NCBI GenBank assembly: GCA_019009955.1
Contig: CM032230.1
Location: 124,703,501-124,767,500 of the forward strand
Origin: Riptortus pedestris
Lineage: Eukaryota > Arthropoda > Insecta > Hemiptera > Alydidae
DNA: 64,000 nt
Direction of reading: 5' to 3'
In this document: in pieces, positions 43,990-56,028 of the stretch
Position numbering within the stretch: position 1 is the stretch's first letter
How the letters are laid out: every line of letters starts with the position of its first letter
Program-made: the position numbers and the translations under genes
Notes under the pieces: generated by a model
The model's database searches: none
The model's input: the letters and a program-made list of their open reading frames with translations, nothing else
What the model was told of the DNA's origin: nothing

Positions 43990-44435
43990 ATTTATTCTAA
44001 GTTGATATGACATGAACCACTTCATTCCAAAGTTAATTACCAAATAAGGCTTTCATTGAACTATTACTTTGTGAGAAGCATGCAAATACGCTATGTGATG
44101 ACGTTATCAATAAAGATTTGATCTAGATGTTTAGCCGATTCAGTCAACTCTAAAGATCATATTTGTTATTGGCTAAAATCGGACATGGAATAATGGTGGT
44201 TTAGAGGGAGGGGGGGATTCGAAACTTCAAAATATCTTCGTTATTATGAGTCGGACCATATAATGTTATATAAGAAATCTTGTTAAACTTTTAATTTTCT
44301 ACAATTGTTGTTCTATGCATTTTTTGGTACTTCAAGTATTATGTGAGTTACTCGTACTTCCTTATTTTCTGCCTTCAGTAACCCCCCTCCCCTTTTACAC
44401 ATCGGAATAGAGAATAACAGTCCTGCGTGACGGAG
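43990..44435 (+). mobile_element. HLN1 type D partial copy
   Basis: GACATGAACCACTTCATTCC, GCAAATACGCTATGTGATGA, GGCTAAAATCGGACATGG, G-run, CTTCGTTATTATGAGTCGG, AGTAACCCCCCTCCCC, then a shortened terminus TCCTGCGTGACGGAG. The 5' half is absent. Confidence 0.75.
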
Positions 44436-45074
44436 TTTTAGTTTTTCAAGTCAACGTTTGACAACGATCATGATTTATGGAGTATGTGAAATATAATCCG
44501 AAAGGATTCTGGTATCGTACGAGAGGTCTATATGCATTTAGGGGGGTTGAGGGCACTCGTGAATTCTGATCTGCATCTTAATAAAGAAAACTGGCATTAT
44601 ACCAGCTCTCCTCGGTGATGCGATAAAATAGATGCGGCTGTAAAAATAAGAGCATATCAATAAAGAACCAAGTGTCATTTAGAGGTGACTTGTACAAATG
44701 AAAAAGGGCGCTACACAGAAATAGCATATCGTATTTGCGGTTCTACTCCAAATTGGAATGGCAACATCTGTCAGAGGACTTGTGCTATAGAATGTAGCAG
44801 GTGTGCTTGGATTGTCCTCCTACAATGAGTCCGCCTGTCATAATATAGCACAGCAATCAACCAGCTTTCACAGTGACGGTAGCTCCCGTGCCAAACCAAC
44901 AAAGTAACCTGCTTTGTCACTCCGCAAACAGCTATCATATGACTGCAACCTCCCTCTTATTATTATCAAGTCATCCATCCAAGGCTTTTGCAAATTAGCT
45001 AATAATTTCGCGATTTGAATTGGCTACCATTTATAATAGGAGTACTTCCTTGTTCTCTGTTCGTGTAACCGTCG
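44436..45074. other. Unassigned sequence
   Basis: Complex sequence with no recognised gene or repeat. Confidence 0.4.
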
Positions 45075-45395
45075 ATCAGCAGATTTCAATGAATCATAAA
45101 GTCAACAACAAAGATTTTTCTTTCTTTACTCGAAAATGTTTATTTGATCTATACCATACTCGATATTTAACCGTTTCAGTCGGTGATGTCGAACATAGAA
45201 TAATGAGGCTTTTGTGGGGGGGATTCCAAAACTAAAAATACTTTCTTTACAATGACTCAAGTCATAAAATGTTATAGAACCAATATTTTTGAACTACTGA
45301 TCGTCTACAATTGTTGTTTACGTATTTTTTTCTTAACACAAGTACAATGCGAGTTATTCGTACCTTTTTGTTTTCAGAGTCTTCAATAACCTACC
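45075..45395 (+). mobile_element. HLN1 type D internal fragment
   Basis: CAGCAGATTTCAATGAATC, CTCGAAAATGTTTATTTGAT, CTCGATATTTAACCGTTTCA, GCGAGTTATTCGTACC. The 3' terminus is replaced by the start of the next copy. Confidence 0.65.
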
Positions 45396-46275
45396 TCGGA
45401 GATGACGAACATGAGGTCCGTATACCCTTATATCTATATATTTGTCCACTGCCTCTCTACCAGTCATAAAGTTTGCATTGTTGTTGCCAAACTCGATATA
45501 TAAGAGTTTTATGTAGTGTTCAGAGTGTTTAGGGAGGGCGAATTTTGAAAATTCGAAATATGTTCCTCATTATACGTAGGCTCGGAAAGATTGTCCATAG
45601 CCGATATTAACGAAATTGTAATTGCCTATATATGTTGTTATATATTTATTTTCTCAACCATGCATATTAAACGAGATATTTGCATTTTTTTTTTTTGTTG
45701 TCAGGCTTCACTAAAATCTCACTCCTTCTCATATAATATTGGCAATAATCTGTTTTAAATTGAAACCCTTTATTGGAAGTTTAAATGCCAAATATTGTTT
45801 TCATTGTACTTTTACTGTGTGAAGTACATGCAAATACTTTATATGGTGACGTCATTATATAAGACGTTTTATGTTATTAACATGAAAACGTGTATTTGTT
45901 CTATACAATACTCGTCATTTAACTGTTTCAGCCAGAACATATATTAGCTAATGGCTGAAATCAGAAACGGAATAATGGGAATTCGAAAATTCAAAATATC
46001 TTCGTTACTAGGAGTCCGATCAAAAATACTATTGAACGTTCCTCTGCAATTGATGTTCAATACATTTTCTCAAAACTCAAATATTAAACGAGTTACTGGT
46101 GACTTTCTTGTTCTTGTTCTTGTTTCTTGTTTGTTACCACCACTACTACTCGTCGAATTTTGGCGTAGAAATAGAGAATAATGTGAGATGACATCACAAG
46201 TATGTTATACCAGCACGTTTGAAAATTAAATATTGACGAAGTATAGTTCGTACGTAGATCCTGCATGGCTGACTT
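45396..46275 (+). mobile_element. HLN1 long copy (type D), 5' truncated
   Basis: Starts in the 5' block (GGAGATGACGAACATGAGGT), shows an eroded TA region, core AATATGTTCCTCATTATACG, ACGAGATATTTGCATTTTTT, the A-type segment, then the type D region, ending CCAGCACGTTTGAAAATTAA and GATCCTGCATGGCTGAC. It shows that type D is the long form containing the A-type segment. Confidence 0.75.
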
Positions 46276-46311
46276 TAATTAGCCTGTTGATATTCAGCCA
46301 TTTTAGCAGAT

Positions 46312-46908
46312 TTCCCATCAGGAAAATCAGCTATTAAGGGACGTACTGAAGCCCCTTTTCTTTTCGAAAAATTTCCAATCGCAATGTCCTTCGCTCCAAC
46401 CCAGGAAAAGACTAAAATGAGGCCCGCTGAAACGATATATATGTCTGATTATAACTCTAGAGGTCGCAATTTTTGTTTGATTATTACCAAATTCGATATT
46501 TAAACGGTTCATGTAAAACTGAAGATCAAGTTCTTTAATAGGTGAAATCCGACCAGTAGATGGGGGGGGGATTAGAAGGGGAATTTCGAACAATTTTAAT
46601 ATCTCCGTTATTATGCGTCGGATCAAAAAATTGTATAGAACTAATCTTATTGCAAATGCATGTTTTATAAATGTTGATATGTTTGTCCTTTCACTATCTT
46701 GATTATTAACTGAGATATTTGCATTTTTTTAGTTTTCGGTCTCAATAAACCTCCAGTCCCACTGATATTATATTAACAATAAGCTGTTATATTATGAAGC
46801 CTAAATTCCAAATACTGCGCTCATTGAACTTTTACTTTTTGAGATAAATCCAAGTACGTGACGCACGAGGGAAATCTGCTTAGTCAACGCAACCTCTGCC
46901 TGACGGAC
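46312..46908 (+). mobile_element. HLN1 full-length copy, type A
   Basis: TTTTAGCAGATTTCCCATCA; CCAACCCAGG; very short TA tract; AACTCTAGAGGTCGCAATTT; G-run 46562-46570; AATATCTCCGTTATTATGCG; type A half; end GGGAAATCTGCTTAG, CGCAACCTCTGCC, TGACGGAC. Confidence 0.85.
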
Positions 46909-47860
46909 TTTTCCCTTCATCATAGATAATAATAGTTTACGAGTTCAGACGAAGGTTTTGCTTGAACTGCCGAAGTAAATTTTGGTTGGGAATATTAATT
47001 TTGGGCAGTGCGTATTTAGATAATAATCTCTCCGGCTCAACATTTAACCTTGCACTCTAATCTTAAATCACCGCCATAATTAGAGCAATGGGAAACCCTG
47101 ATGGGGAACCAAGCTCGTGACTGGAACATAAAATGTTTTTGAGGGAATTAGAGTTGGCCAATAATAAGAACAGACTAGAAGCCAAATTCCTCAGTCAAGT
47201 TAATTATTTCAGAAAATGTTCCTCATTGTAGATCGGGTAATGATCACCTTACTTCTGCGAAGCCTATAATTGAAACCTCGTAGGCTTTTGGTGAACATAG
47301 CTCTACATTTAATAGTTCGTTTGGCGAAACCGAGTCTTATTCACGTTTATTCAGGTAAGACATTAAAAAATCCAAATGGCTTTATTCAAACGGACATGTA
47401 AAAGGGGAAATAAATACTTTGCTTAAGAACATCAAAAATAATAGATAATACAAGGGCATTGATGATAGAGAAGGCCTCATCCTAGAGCTGCATTTTGTTT
47501 ACACAGGGTTTTCATATTTGAGAATTCAACCCCTGGCTTTTTCCAATTTGATATTTTCACATTTAATACAATTACATATATTAAGCGAGGAGGATTGCTT
47601 TTTTTGCATTTTCTTATGTACCTGACATTTTGGTTGAAATCGAATAAGCTGAGAGGAGTGATATTTCGCAAACAATTATATTTTTCTTTACCTGTTAATG
47701 ATACAGAGTTTGTGTAGGGAATTAGTCGTTTGTCATAAATAACATCTTTTGATCCGATGCATTGGAAAAGAGATCATATATCACTTTCAAATAGAAAAAA
47801 AAAATTATAAAGTTAACTAATGTACATGTCAGATTTTTTTTCTAAACATATGAAATACCA
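46909..47860. other. Unassigned, partly complex sequence
   Basis: Positions 46980-47130 carry ATTAATTTTG, TAGATAATAATC and CATAATTAGAGC motifs. No coding signal. Confidence 0.4.
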
Positions 47861-48144
47861 GTCTGTTACGCAGGGGCGTAACTAAACAAATTTGCAGCGT
47901 GCATGTATGACACACGATTTACCTTATCTCACTATTTATTCCCTATTTCTATGTAAAAATCCAATGCGTACAAGTTGGGGTAGAAAACGAGTTATTCGTA
48001 CTTCCTTGTTTCTAGCTTGCAGTAAACACACAATCTACACGTCGAATTTTGACTTAGAAATACAAAATATATGGTGATATTTTATTAAAAGTGTCGTACC
48101 AGAACGGGGGATATCTGCTAGGTTTACTTATCTGCATGACGGAC
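47861..48144. mobile_element. Fold-back HLN1: two type D 3' ends in inverted orientation
   Basis: Left: GTCTGTTACGCAGGGGCGTA, minus orientation. Right: ATCTGCATGACGGAC, plus orientation. Both outer ends are 3' termini and the middle (about 47980) is type D sequence on both sides, so the whole reads as an inverted-repeat element. Confidence 0.75.
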
Positions 48145-48831
48145 TTTTTTATCTATCAAGTTACGTGCACTGTAACTGTCACATAACTAACAGCATGTAA
48201 TTTACTTGTTTCAAGTTTTTAATTGTACTCACGTTCTCCAACATAATTGTCAAAATTCGATGATTGTTTTGATTCTTGTATGAATGTGCATCTGATATTA
48301 AAATATCTCCGTAGAACAACAATTTACTAAATTTGATAATACCGTTTGAAAATTACAATATTCACTTTCCTCTTCGTGTGAAGAACTCAGATAAACTCTT
48401 CCTAATTAGATCTGGTTGGGAGATTAGGAAGATTTTTTACAAGACTGTATTTCTGTTAAGAACACCAAGCAATATACGTGCCTATTAAAAATGTATTAAC
48501 TCGAAGGTTAGAAATGTTTTATTTTTAGAGAAACTCAAGAAATAAATTTGCTCAAAGCAGTCAGTGGGAATGACAATCGTAAATTAACAAAGCTATTCAT
48601 GTATTTTATAAACAACTTGAATGTCGTTCATGTTGAATGAATATTTGTATTATACTATACATATAATTTTTATATTATACATGTTATTTAAAGTTTATTT
48701 TTTTGAATCTAAAAATGTTTTACATTTTCTTGTCTTAGTCAAAGAATAACCTCAAAAAATTTATGAAAGTCAAATTTATGCAACAATTGAAAAAGAGTTT
48801 TATTTCTATAGATAAAGGGGGTTTTATTGTT
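48145..48831. other. Unassigned AT-rich sequence
   Basis: Nothing recognised. Confidence 0.45.
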
Positions 48832-49313
48832 TTTAGCAAATTACCCTTAAGGGAAGTCAGGTATTGAGTACGTATTCATGACGCGATTTTCAAAAATTTC
48901 TTCAAATGTCCATCGATCCTACACAGGAGATGACGAAAATGAGGTCCGTCCAAAATTATATATATATGTATCTGACTGAAATCGGACCAGTGGGAGGGGG
49001 GGGATTTAGGGGGGGAGGATTTTCGAAAATTCGAAATATCTCCGTATAATCGTATAAATCAATCTTGTTGCAAATTAAAATCACTATAAATATTGTTATA
49101 TGCATTTATTCTTTATCTTGAGTAATAACCGAGATATTTGCATTTTTATTAATTGTAACGGACGAGATGAGATCGACTAACTTCGGTTCTATACGTGAGT
49201 TTTCGTCAAAAGCTAGATCGGCCGTTTCCGTAACTGTTCGGTTTCCGTAATTTCTCTATTGTAAAACTTCACGTGGGAAATATGCTTAGTTTACGCAGCC
49301 CCTGTGTGACGAC
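48832..49313 (+). mobile_element. HLN1 copy, type B, shortened TA/TCTAGCGG region
   Basis: TTTTAGCAAATTACCCTTAAG, GTCCATCGATCCTACACAGG, GAGGTCCGTCCAAAAT, minimal TA, then a direct join to GACTGAAATCGGACCAGTG. G-run 48993-49016; type B half; GGGAAATATGCTTAG, CGCAGCCCCTGTG, TGACGAC. Confidence 0.85.
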
Positions 49314-49762
49314 TTTTATCCAGGTTTGTGTGACTTGTAAAAGTGGAATTTTAACTTTAGAATATTATTTTGTGTAAGCTTAGCCGTTGCGCTTTCCTAA
49401 TACACTCAAGAATATGAGCCTAGAAATGTTTTGAACATTATTTCCTTATCCTCAATCCACTTATACATTCAGAGAGGAAAAAACGGGAAGACTACAGATG
49501 TTAGTTGGCAATGGGAGATAGGATCTGTGGTGTACGCATGGGCTACGCATGCGTGGCTCTCCTAATGCTCGGAACGGCGCTTAGATGCCAAGCTCTGATA
49601 TATGCATCGCTACCTCACACCAGCCTATCGGATCATCCCTAATTTAATATCTACCCCTATTTACATACCTCATCCTACAACCATTAGATTAACAGCCACA
49701 ATTATTATTATACGAAGGCATCATTAATATTTCGCGAGTCTCCCGCCTCCTCTCACCCTCTA

Positions 49763-49763
<1 letters not shown>
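49314..49763. other. Unassigned sequence before the TC tract
   Basis: GC-richer patch 49530-49600 (GGCTACGCATGCGTGGC, a near-palindrome at 49541-49557). No gene recognised. Confidence 0.4.
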
Positions 49764-50397
<634 letters not shown>

Positions 50398-50417
50398 AGT
50401 AATACTCCATGTATTTC

Positions 50418-50475
50418 TATTGTCTGCAAGAGAAGCCTGGTCCTATGAAAATAAAGCATCTCTCTCTCTCACTCA
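50418..50475 (+). repeat. Retroposon-like tail with TC repeat, copy 1
   Basis: ATTGTCTGCAAGAGAAGCCT, GGTCCTATGAAAATAAAGCA, then TCTCTCTCTC. It matches the reverse complement of 61383-61466, so it is a dispersed family whose tail is TC-rich. Confidence 0.6.
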
Positions 50476-51767
50476 CTTTAAATAGTGGGTTTTAGTTACA
50501 TAAAACAGATACTAGTTTGTACTTAGGTCTCCTTTTTGGAACACGGAATACTATTGACGATTATGATTTATGCCTCATAATGCGTTGACTAGAGGAATGG
50601 GATTAATGAATAACGAAGGAGATGTGTGAAACCGGTCGTCAAGTATAAACATTTAATGCAGGAAGATTGCACCTTTATTTTCCCTATTTGAAAATGTGTA
50701 AATCGGTCAGCCCTTAGAAGAGAAGTTGCTGCTCAAAAAAAAATCTGTAAATAATTTGATCGCATTTAAGACTGGAAATAAGAGGTTAAGTAAATTTATT
50801 GGAGAGATAATATTGAGACAATAATGGTTTTTGAACCCCATGCCATTTATCCGTAAATTGCCCGGGAGATGAGTTGCGACGGAAAATAAGCCAGACGATG
50901 TAATTGGTTAATAGCCGAGTCAAATGAGTCGGTATACGTGAAGAGAAAGGCTCTGTTTACAATGTGTATTACATAAACGATATATATGTACACACACACA
51001 TGTATATAATGGCTTCATCAGAGCTGGAGTGTATGAGGCAAGCTGTCTGGAGCTGGAAGTGATGTATTATGGTCGTTAGCAGAGGGATGCTCTGGAACAA
51101 GCATCTGTGATTAGTCCGATGTGAACCTCCAGGCCATCCCAAAGACATATGACTCCGCCTCCTGTCTCATATATAAACTATTAGTAATTGTCCAATATTT
51201 CATCCCTACAACACAAAAAGACCTAAACAAGAAAAATAAAAAGCCGTGTAGAAGAAAAAGTAAAAAAGAAATTGATTTCCGAACCGGTCTATCATTGAGA
51301 TAGTTTCGCGGGCAGACTAGTCGCTCGTAAGTTATGCATTTCCCTACGCATGATTTATGACCGTACGACTCAAGGAAGGTCCCGGGAATTACGGCGCGTC
51401 ATTCCTCCGAACAAACGATCTCATTTTTCTCTGACAAATAGTTGGGCAAATAGAATTAACTCGCATGACATATGCCTCTAGCGCCCCGCCACAGACTTTC
51501 AATTCGGAGCATAAATATCTGTCCGGATCCCTTATCGGAACGTGAAATATTTGATATAATTCACTAATCGTTGCTTGCTCTCGATATCAATAGAATTCCT
51601 GGAGAGGCCATTTTGTTCCTACGAAAACAAGATTGATTATATAATGAGTCAATGGAGATAGTGAAATCAAACAAAACTGGCGACTTATATAAGCTACTAC
51701 AGAATCAGTAACTATAATTTATAAGAACATTGAACATTTATTTGTAATAATTATACAAAGATATTAA
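50476..51767. other. Complex non-repetitive stretch, candidate regulatory island
   Basis: Positions 50840-51640 lack TE motifs and carry varied words such as CCATTTATCCGTAAATTGCC, GATGTAATTGGTTAATAGCC and TTATCGGAACGTGAAATATT. The 60-codon frame at 51121 is unconvincing. An imperfect palindrome ATATATGTACACACACACAT lies at 50987. Confidence 0.35.
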
Positions 51768-51992
51768 AGGGGGCTCCACTTGGCAGTGCGAGTTAAGGCG
51801 TTGGTCTTAATCTCGCGTGTTAGACCTAGAGTGGCGGGTTCGATTCCCGCCCTGGGCAGTAGAAATTTATTTAATGACGGACTCATTGAATAAACTCCTT
51901 GGGCCCACCCTGGCTAAAAAATGTGGCAACCTTGTAGATAGCATGTTCCAATTAGCCATAGTAGAATAAAGTGGACGTAAATAATAATAAAC
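51768..51992 (+). mobile_element. tRNA-derived SINE, best-preserved promoter
   Basis: Pol III promoter visible: A-box region CAGTGCGAGTTAAGGCGTTG and B box GGTTCGATTCCCGCC (51837-51851), as in Ser/Leu-type tRNAs. Body TTTAATGACGGACTCATTGA, CCCACCCTGGCTAAAAAATG; 3' end AAAGTGGACGTAAATAATAA. Probable imperfect target duplication ATACAAAGATATT (51753-51765) / ATACAAGATCATT (51993-52005). Confidence 0.85.
51837..51851 (+). promoter_or_regulatory. RNA polymerase III B box of SINE
   Basis: GGTTCGATTCCCGCC fits the GGTTCGANNCC internal promoter consensus. Confidence 0.8.
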
Positions 51993-52019
51993 ATACAAGA
52001 TCATTTTAAAACTTTCACA

Positions 52020-52492
52020 GTCCGTAAACTAAGCAGATTTCCTAAGCGATAGTCTCACACGCTACTGATCTCTTCGCGCCATATATTTTCTTTTTCTAAG
52101 TAAGAATCCGATGAATAGAATTGAGGGTTCACTAAAGGCTGAAAACAGGAAAGTACGAATAACTCGCTTAATATTTCAGATCGGAAAATATGTTTAACGA
52201 CATAAATTCTTTAGCTTTTTTAGGTGATATTTTGAATTTCGAATTCCCCAACTCCAAAAGGAGGCCACTGGTCCGATTTCAGCCAACTTGATCTTTAGTT
52301 TTACGTAAAACGATTTAGCGTCGAGTTCGGTAAGGATGAAACAAATATCGCGACCGATATATAGTTTTGAACGGACGTAATTTTTGTCATCTCCTGGGTA
52401 GGATGAATGGACATTTCAAGAAATTTGTCGGAAATCACGTCCTGAGCACAAAATCAATAATGCCTGATTTCATTAAGGGAAACATGCTAAAT
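52020..52492 (-). mobile_element. HLN1 copy with precise loss of the terminal hairpin
   Basis: The 3' end reads GTCCG directly joined to TAAACTAAGCAGATTTCC, so CACGCAGGGGCTGCG is missing. Type D half, core, AATATCGCGACCGATATATA (TA tract nearly gone), GGACGTAATTTTTGTCATC, 5' end at 52492. Confidence 0.8.
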
Positions 52493-52639
52493 GGAGAGCA
52501 GTTCTTGGTTTGTATTTCCAGTTGCATCCGTAATTTAGTTTTCTTCAGTCTTGAAGTAACAAATTCCATAAACGTTAAAATTAGGTATACTCACATTTCC
52601 TGCATTATTTGCTTTCTCAATTCTGGGTGTTTCAGTTTA

Positions 52640-52692
52640 TATATCAAGTTTTCGAAGATTAAACAAATCTTGCGACCGCTAGAGCGGTAAGA

Positions 52693-52751
<59 letters not shown>

Positions 52752-52918
52752 AGATATATATAATTTTGGTGTGTTGTGTATATATATAATTCTGATCGGA
52801 CCTCATTTTCGTCAACTACTAGGTAGGATCGATGGAGATTTGAGAACATTTTTCGAAAATCGCGTCATGGGTACAACTTCAATAGTTGTATTCCCCCCCC
52901 CCCAAGGGAAATCTGCAA
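52640..52918 (-). mobile_element. HLN1 5' half with long TA tract
   Basis: TCAAGTTTTCGAAGATTAAA, CTTGCGACCGCTAGAGCGGT, TA tract 52696-52746, GGACCTCATTTTCGTCAAC, CGCGTCATGGGTACAACTTC. The 5' end is disrupted by a C run (52884-52894). Confidence 0.75.
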
Positions 52919-53786
52919 AAATTGAGTTCTATGTCAAAATTTTTAGTCTGGCTAATTTATGCAGATAAAATTTAGACTTTGATTTTTTTTTTTATTTACT
53001 TATTATTTTTTTTACTTTCATTATAATCCTACCTCATACATTTCACTATCCTTCCAATGGGCTTAAATTAGTTTCATAGGAGTTTGCAATAATCCAATAT
53101 TTAGATTGAAATTTTCTAATTGCAGTTTAACGCCATGTCACCCGTCGTTGAAGGGTTGAAACAGAAATGATTTCCCTTGGAAATGTTAAGTGTATGTGCG
53201 CCCACTCATTTCTTTTAACAGATGTATATGCATTTAGATCAGTTTGTGATTAGACTTATTGTTATCCTGGAACTATTAAATATAATAATGATATCCCGTC
53301 GAAATATAAATGTTGGATAACGGAAGCACTAAATAAATCCACATATTGCCTTCAAATTAGTTATATTTAAATTTTTGAAAAATCCAGTTTTATTTTTGTA
53401 GAATTATTGCAAATTCTTGGCGTAGAGGAAAATTCGTGTATTTTGTAATACATATATTGAGTTATTAGCAGTGCATTCGAAATACAATATTCCTATGACG
53501 TGTCATTTCAGTTTTCGTCCACTTGTTGTAGGACAATAAGTTCCACTAGATTAGAAGGTTTACCACGGCCCAGGTCACGCTATGAGCGGACGTGCATTGT
53601 AGCAGACACGAGCAAACACAACAGCTCCGGAAGGCGAGGCAATTGAGGAAATACAGTAATTGTGTACAATACGGTGGCGCAATTCTCTCTGAACAATTGA
53701 ATCAGTTAATCATTCGGTCACCCGTTTTAGTTATTCAGCCATTTTGAAGGAAGTTATTTTCGTTTGAGCTCTATAGAATGTAAAAC
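52919..53786. other. Unassigned, ending in a complex stretch
   Basis: AT-rich to 53500. Positions 53510-53730 are more complex (ACGGCCCAGGTCACGCTATG, CAATTGAATCAGTTAATCAT) and could be regulatory. Confidence 0.35.
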
Positions 53787-54260
53787 GTCCGTCACGCAGG
53801 GGCTGCGTAAACTAAGCAGATTTCCCACGTGCTGGTATGAAACACAACGGTCGTCTTATCACCTCATCTATTCAACTATTTCTAGGCTGAAAACAAGAAA
53901 TGTGCTAAAAACGCGAATAACTCGCTAAATACTTGTGTTACGAAAAAAATTCATAGAAGAACAATTGTAGATCATCAATAGTTTAAGAAAATCGATTCTT
54001 TAATATTTTTCGACCCCGTTCATAATAACGGAAATATTTTGAATTTTCGAATTCTCTCCCCTGTATACCCTATTCCAAGTCCGATTTCTGCCAATAACAA
54101 ATATGATCTCTAGTGTTGACTGAAATTGTTAAATATCGAGTATGGATTAGGTAAAATAAACATTTTCGAAAGAAGAACGTAAAATATTAATTGATGACGT
54201 TATCGCACAACGAATTTCTATGTATCTCCCGTAATAAAGGTGTCTTGAAAACCATATTTA
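53787..54260 (-). mobile_element. HLN1 element (type D), 3' part, interrupted by HLT2
   Basis: 3' end GTCCGTCACGCAGGGGCTGC, AAGCAGATTTCCCACGTGCT, AATAACTCGCTAAATACTTG, TGATGACGTTATCGCAC. Interrupted at about 54261 by an HLT2 fragment. The HLN1 5' end follows at 54675-54813. Confidence 0.8.
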
Positions 54261-54674
54261 ATTGTTGACTCCCGCTTTAGTTTTTTGCATATAACTCATT
54301 TATACTTTGCTATACGACAAAAGTGAATGTAAAAAAAGTTACTCTAAATAACAAAATAAACAACTGTTGCATTGCATATTTGGCGGAAAAGCAATACGAT
54401 ACGAAATATCGCTTAAATTGTAATTTCAGGCCTCCCTAATAACCTCCACTCCTGTTCGTCTCAGAGAATATTAATATAGCCTGTAGTCTAAGTTGGGTTA
54501 GTAGTAATATAAATACTAAGTTTCATAAAATTCTATTCACCCGTTTATGCGTCAAAAGGTAACAAACAAACAAAAAGCTACAAATTGCAAATATCGAGTC
54601 TATGGAATGTGAAACGAAAAAACGTGAAATTTCGAGAAAAAAAATCAATGTACAGACAGAGGTTACAATTTTAT
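54261..54674 (-). mobile_element. HLT2 fragment within HLN1
   Basis: ATTGTTGACTCCCGCTTTAG, TAACAAAATAAACAACTGTT, ACCTCCACTCCTGTTCGTC, (CAAA)n, ATCAATGTACAGACAGAGGT. One internal unit, with the 3' hairpin end missing. It ends at a TATATACAAGTATAT remnant where the HLN1 TA tract would lie. Confidence 0.7.
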
Positions 54675-54813
54675 ATACAAGTATATCGATTTTGAACTGA
54701 CCTCATTTTTGTTATCTCCTGGATAGGATCGATGGACATTTGAAACAAAATTCGAAAATCGCGTCATGAGTACGACCTCAATAGCTGATTTTCCTTAAGG
54801 AAAATCTGCTAAA
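54675..54813 (-). mobile_element. HLN1 5' end of the interrupted element
   Basis: TGAACTGACCTCATTTTTGT, AGGATCGATGGACATTTGAA, GTACGACCTCAATAGCTGAT, TTAAGGAAAATCTGCTAAA at 54813. Confidence 0.8.
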
Positions 54814-55050
54814 ATGGAAATACAAATTGGAAGTGCAAACAACTCTAGACTTTATGTCGTAGCGTTAGAACCGAAAGACGCTAGTCCACAACTATTGCGT
54901 CTAATCTCAGAGGCGGCTTTTATCAAAGAGATTGTGCGAACACAAGTAGAAACCTATCGGCGACGGCATAGTAAGATACGTCGCGTCAAAACGTCGCCCG
55001 AGCACACGTATAGTGGAACAGTCGACCAGAGAGTGGTGTCTCCATTTTTT
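54811..55050 (+). repeat. Unknown repeat D, copy 1
   Basis: About 240 bp beginning AAATGGAAATACAAATTGG and ending GTGGTGTCTCCATTTTTT. Weak terminal inverted similarity (AAATGGAAA / TCTCCATTT). Copy 2 lies at 55738-56018. The open frame here (SANNSRLYVVALEPKDASPQ) has no recognised domain and is closed in copy 2. It is flanked on both sides by divergently oriented HLN1 5' ends. Confidence 0.65.
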
Positions 55051-55103
55051 AGCAGACATGTCCATCGATCCTTCCTAATAGATGTTGAAAATGAGATCCG
55101 CTC

Positions 55104-55143
<40 letters not shown>

Positions 55144-55160
55144 ATATATATCTATATATA
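55049..55160 (+). mobile_element. HLN1 5'-end fragment with TA tract
   Basis: TTTTAGCAGACATGTCCATC, GATGTTGAAAATGAGATCCG, TA tract 55110-55160. Nothing after the tract. Confidence 0.7.
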
Positions 55161-55353
55161 GATATTTATGAAACTGTATCGTTATAAATTAAATTGATAT
55201 ACATTTTCAGACAGACCAACAATACACGTGTTTTGGGTTGTACTCATGACGCAATTTTTGAAAAGTTTCCTCAAACGGCCATCGATCTATTGCAGTATTT
55301 TGTTTTCGTTGCTGCATAGATTGAGAACCCTGTTAACTAACTTAATGCTAATA

Positions 55354-55518
55354 TGGCTAATTGGGACGGGTGATCTACAGGTTACCATCCTTTTCTAGCC
55401 AGGGTGGAACTAAGGAATCCATAATTCCTATTGCCTAGGGCGGGAATCGAACTCGCCACTCTAGGTGTACGACCTGATATTAAGACTAACGTCTTAACTC
55501 ACACGGCCAACCTGAGCC
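55354..55518 (-). mobile_element. tRNA-derived SINE, minus strand
   Basis: Plus-strand text GGGACGGGTGATCTACAGGT, CTAGCCAGGGTGGAACTAAG, GGGCGGGAATCGAACTCGCC (B box of the minus strand), TTAACTCACACGGCCAACCT. An internal segment and the AAAGTGGACG tail are missing. Confidence 0.8.
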
Positions 55519-55737
55519 CTTCAGGGCCATTTTGGCTAGCATTGGATATTCATCACGGAGCCTGCACCAAAAATCGTTGAGAGACGTCGTTTCAAACAGT
55601 GGCTCCATACTTGTGTCTGATGCCATTTCTAAAAAAAAGATTCATATATCTCGTTGTAGACACGAAGGTCGCTTTTATAGTCCTGGCATTTATCTTGAAC
55701 ATTCTCGAGTCCTTTAGTAAATGAATAAACCAAAATA

Positions 55738-56018
55738 AAAATGGAAATCCAAATTGGATCTGCAAACAATTCTCGACTTTCTGTCTTAGCGTTAGATCCC
55801 GAAGTCGCTTGTCCATAACTGTAGCGTCTAATCTCAGAGGTGGCTTTTATAAAAGAGATTGTACTCACACCAGTAGACACCTATTGGCGGTGGCATAGTA
55901 CGATTGTACTCTGGCGGGACTAAGTTCGGCTGCGTCTCGTGATACGTCGCGTCAAAACGTCGCCCGAGCACACGTATAGTGGAACAGTCGACCAGAGAGT
56001 GGTGTCTCCATTTTTTTT
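55738..56018 (+). repeat. Unknown repeat D, copy 2
   Basis: Same start and end as copy 1 (AATGGAAATCCAAATTGGAT ... GTGGTGTCTCCATTTTTT) but with about 45 bp extra before GATACGTCGCGTCAAAACGT (CTCTGGCGGGACTAAGTTCG). The last ~70 bp are identical by eye. Confidence 0.7.
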
Positions 56019-56028
56019 CTAAATTCTT

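Noticed and set aside
51837..51851. tRNA gene at the B-box sequence
   Set aside because: The A/B boxes belong to a SINE with body, tail and target duplication; no cloverleaf with acceptor stem could be drawn.
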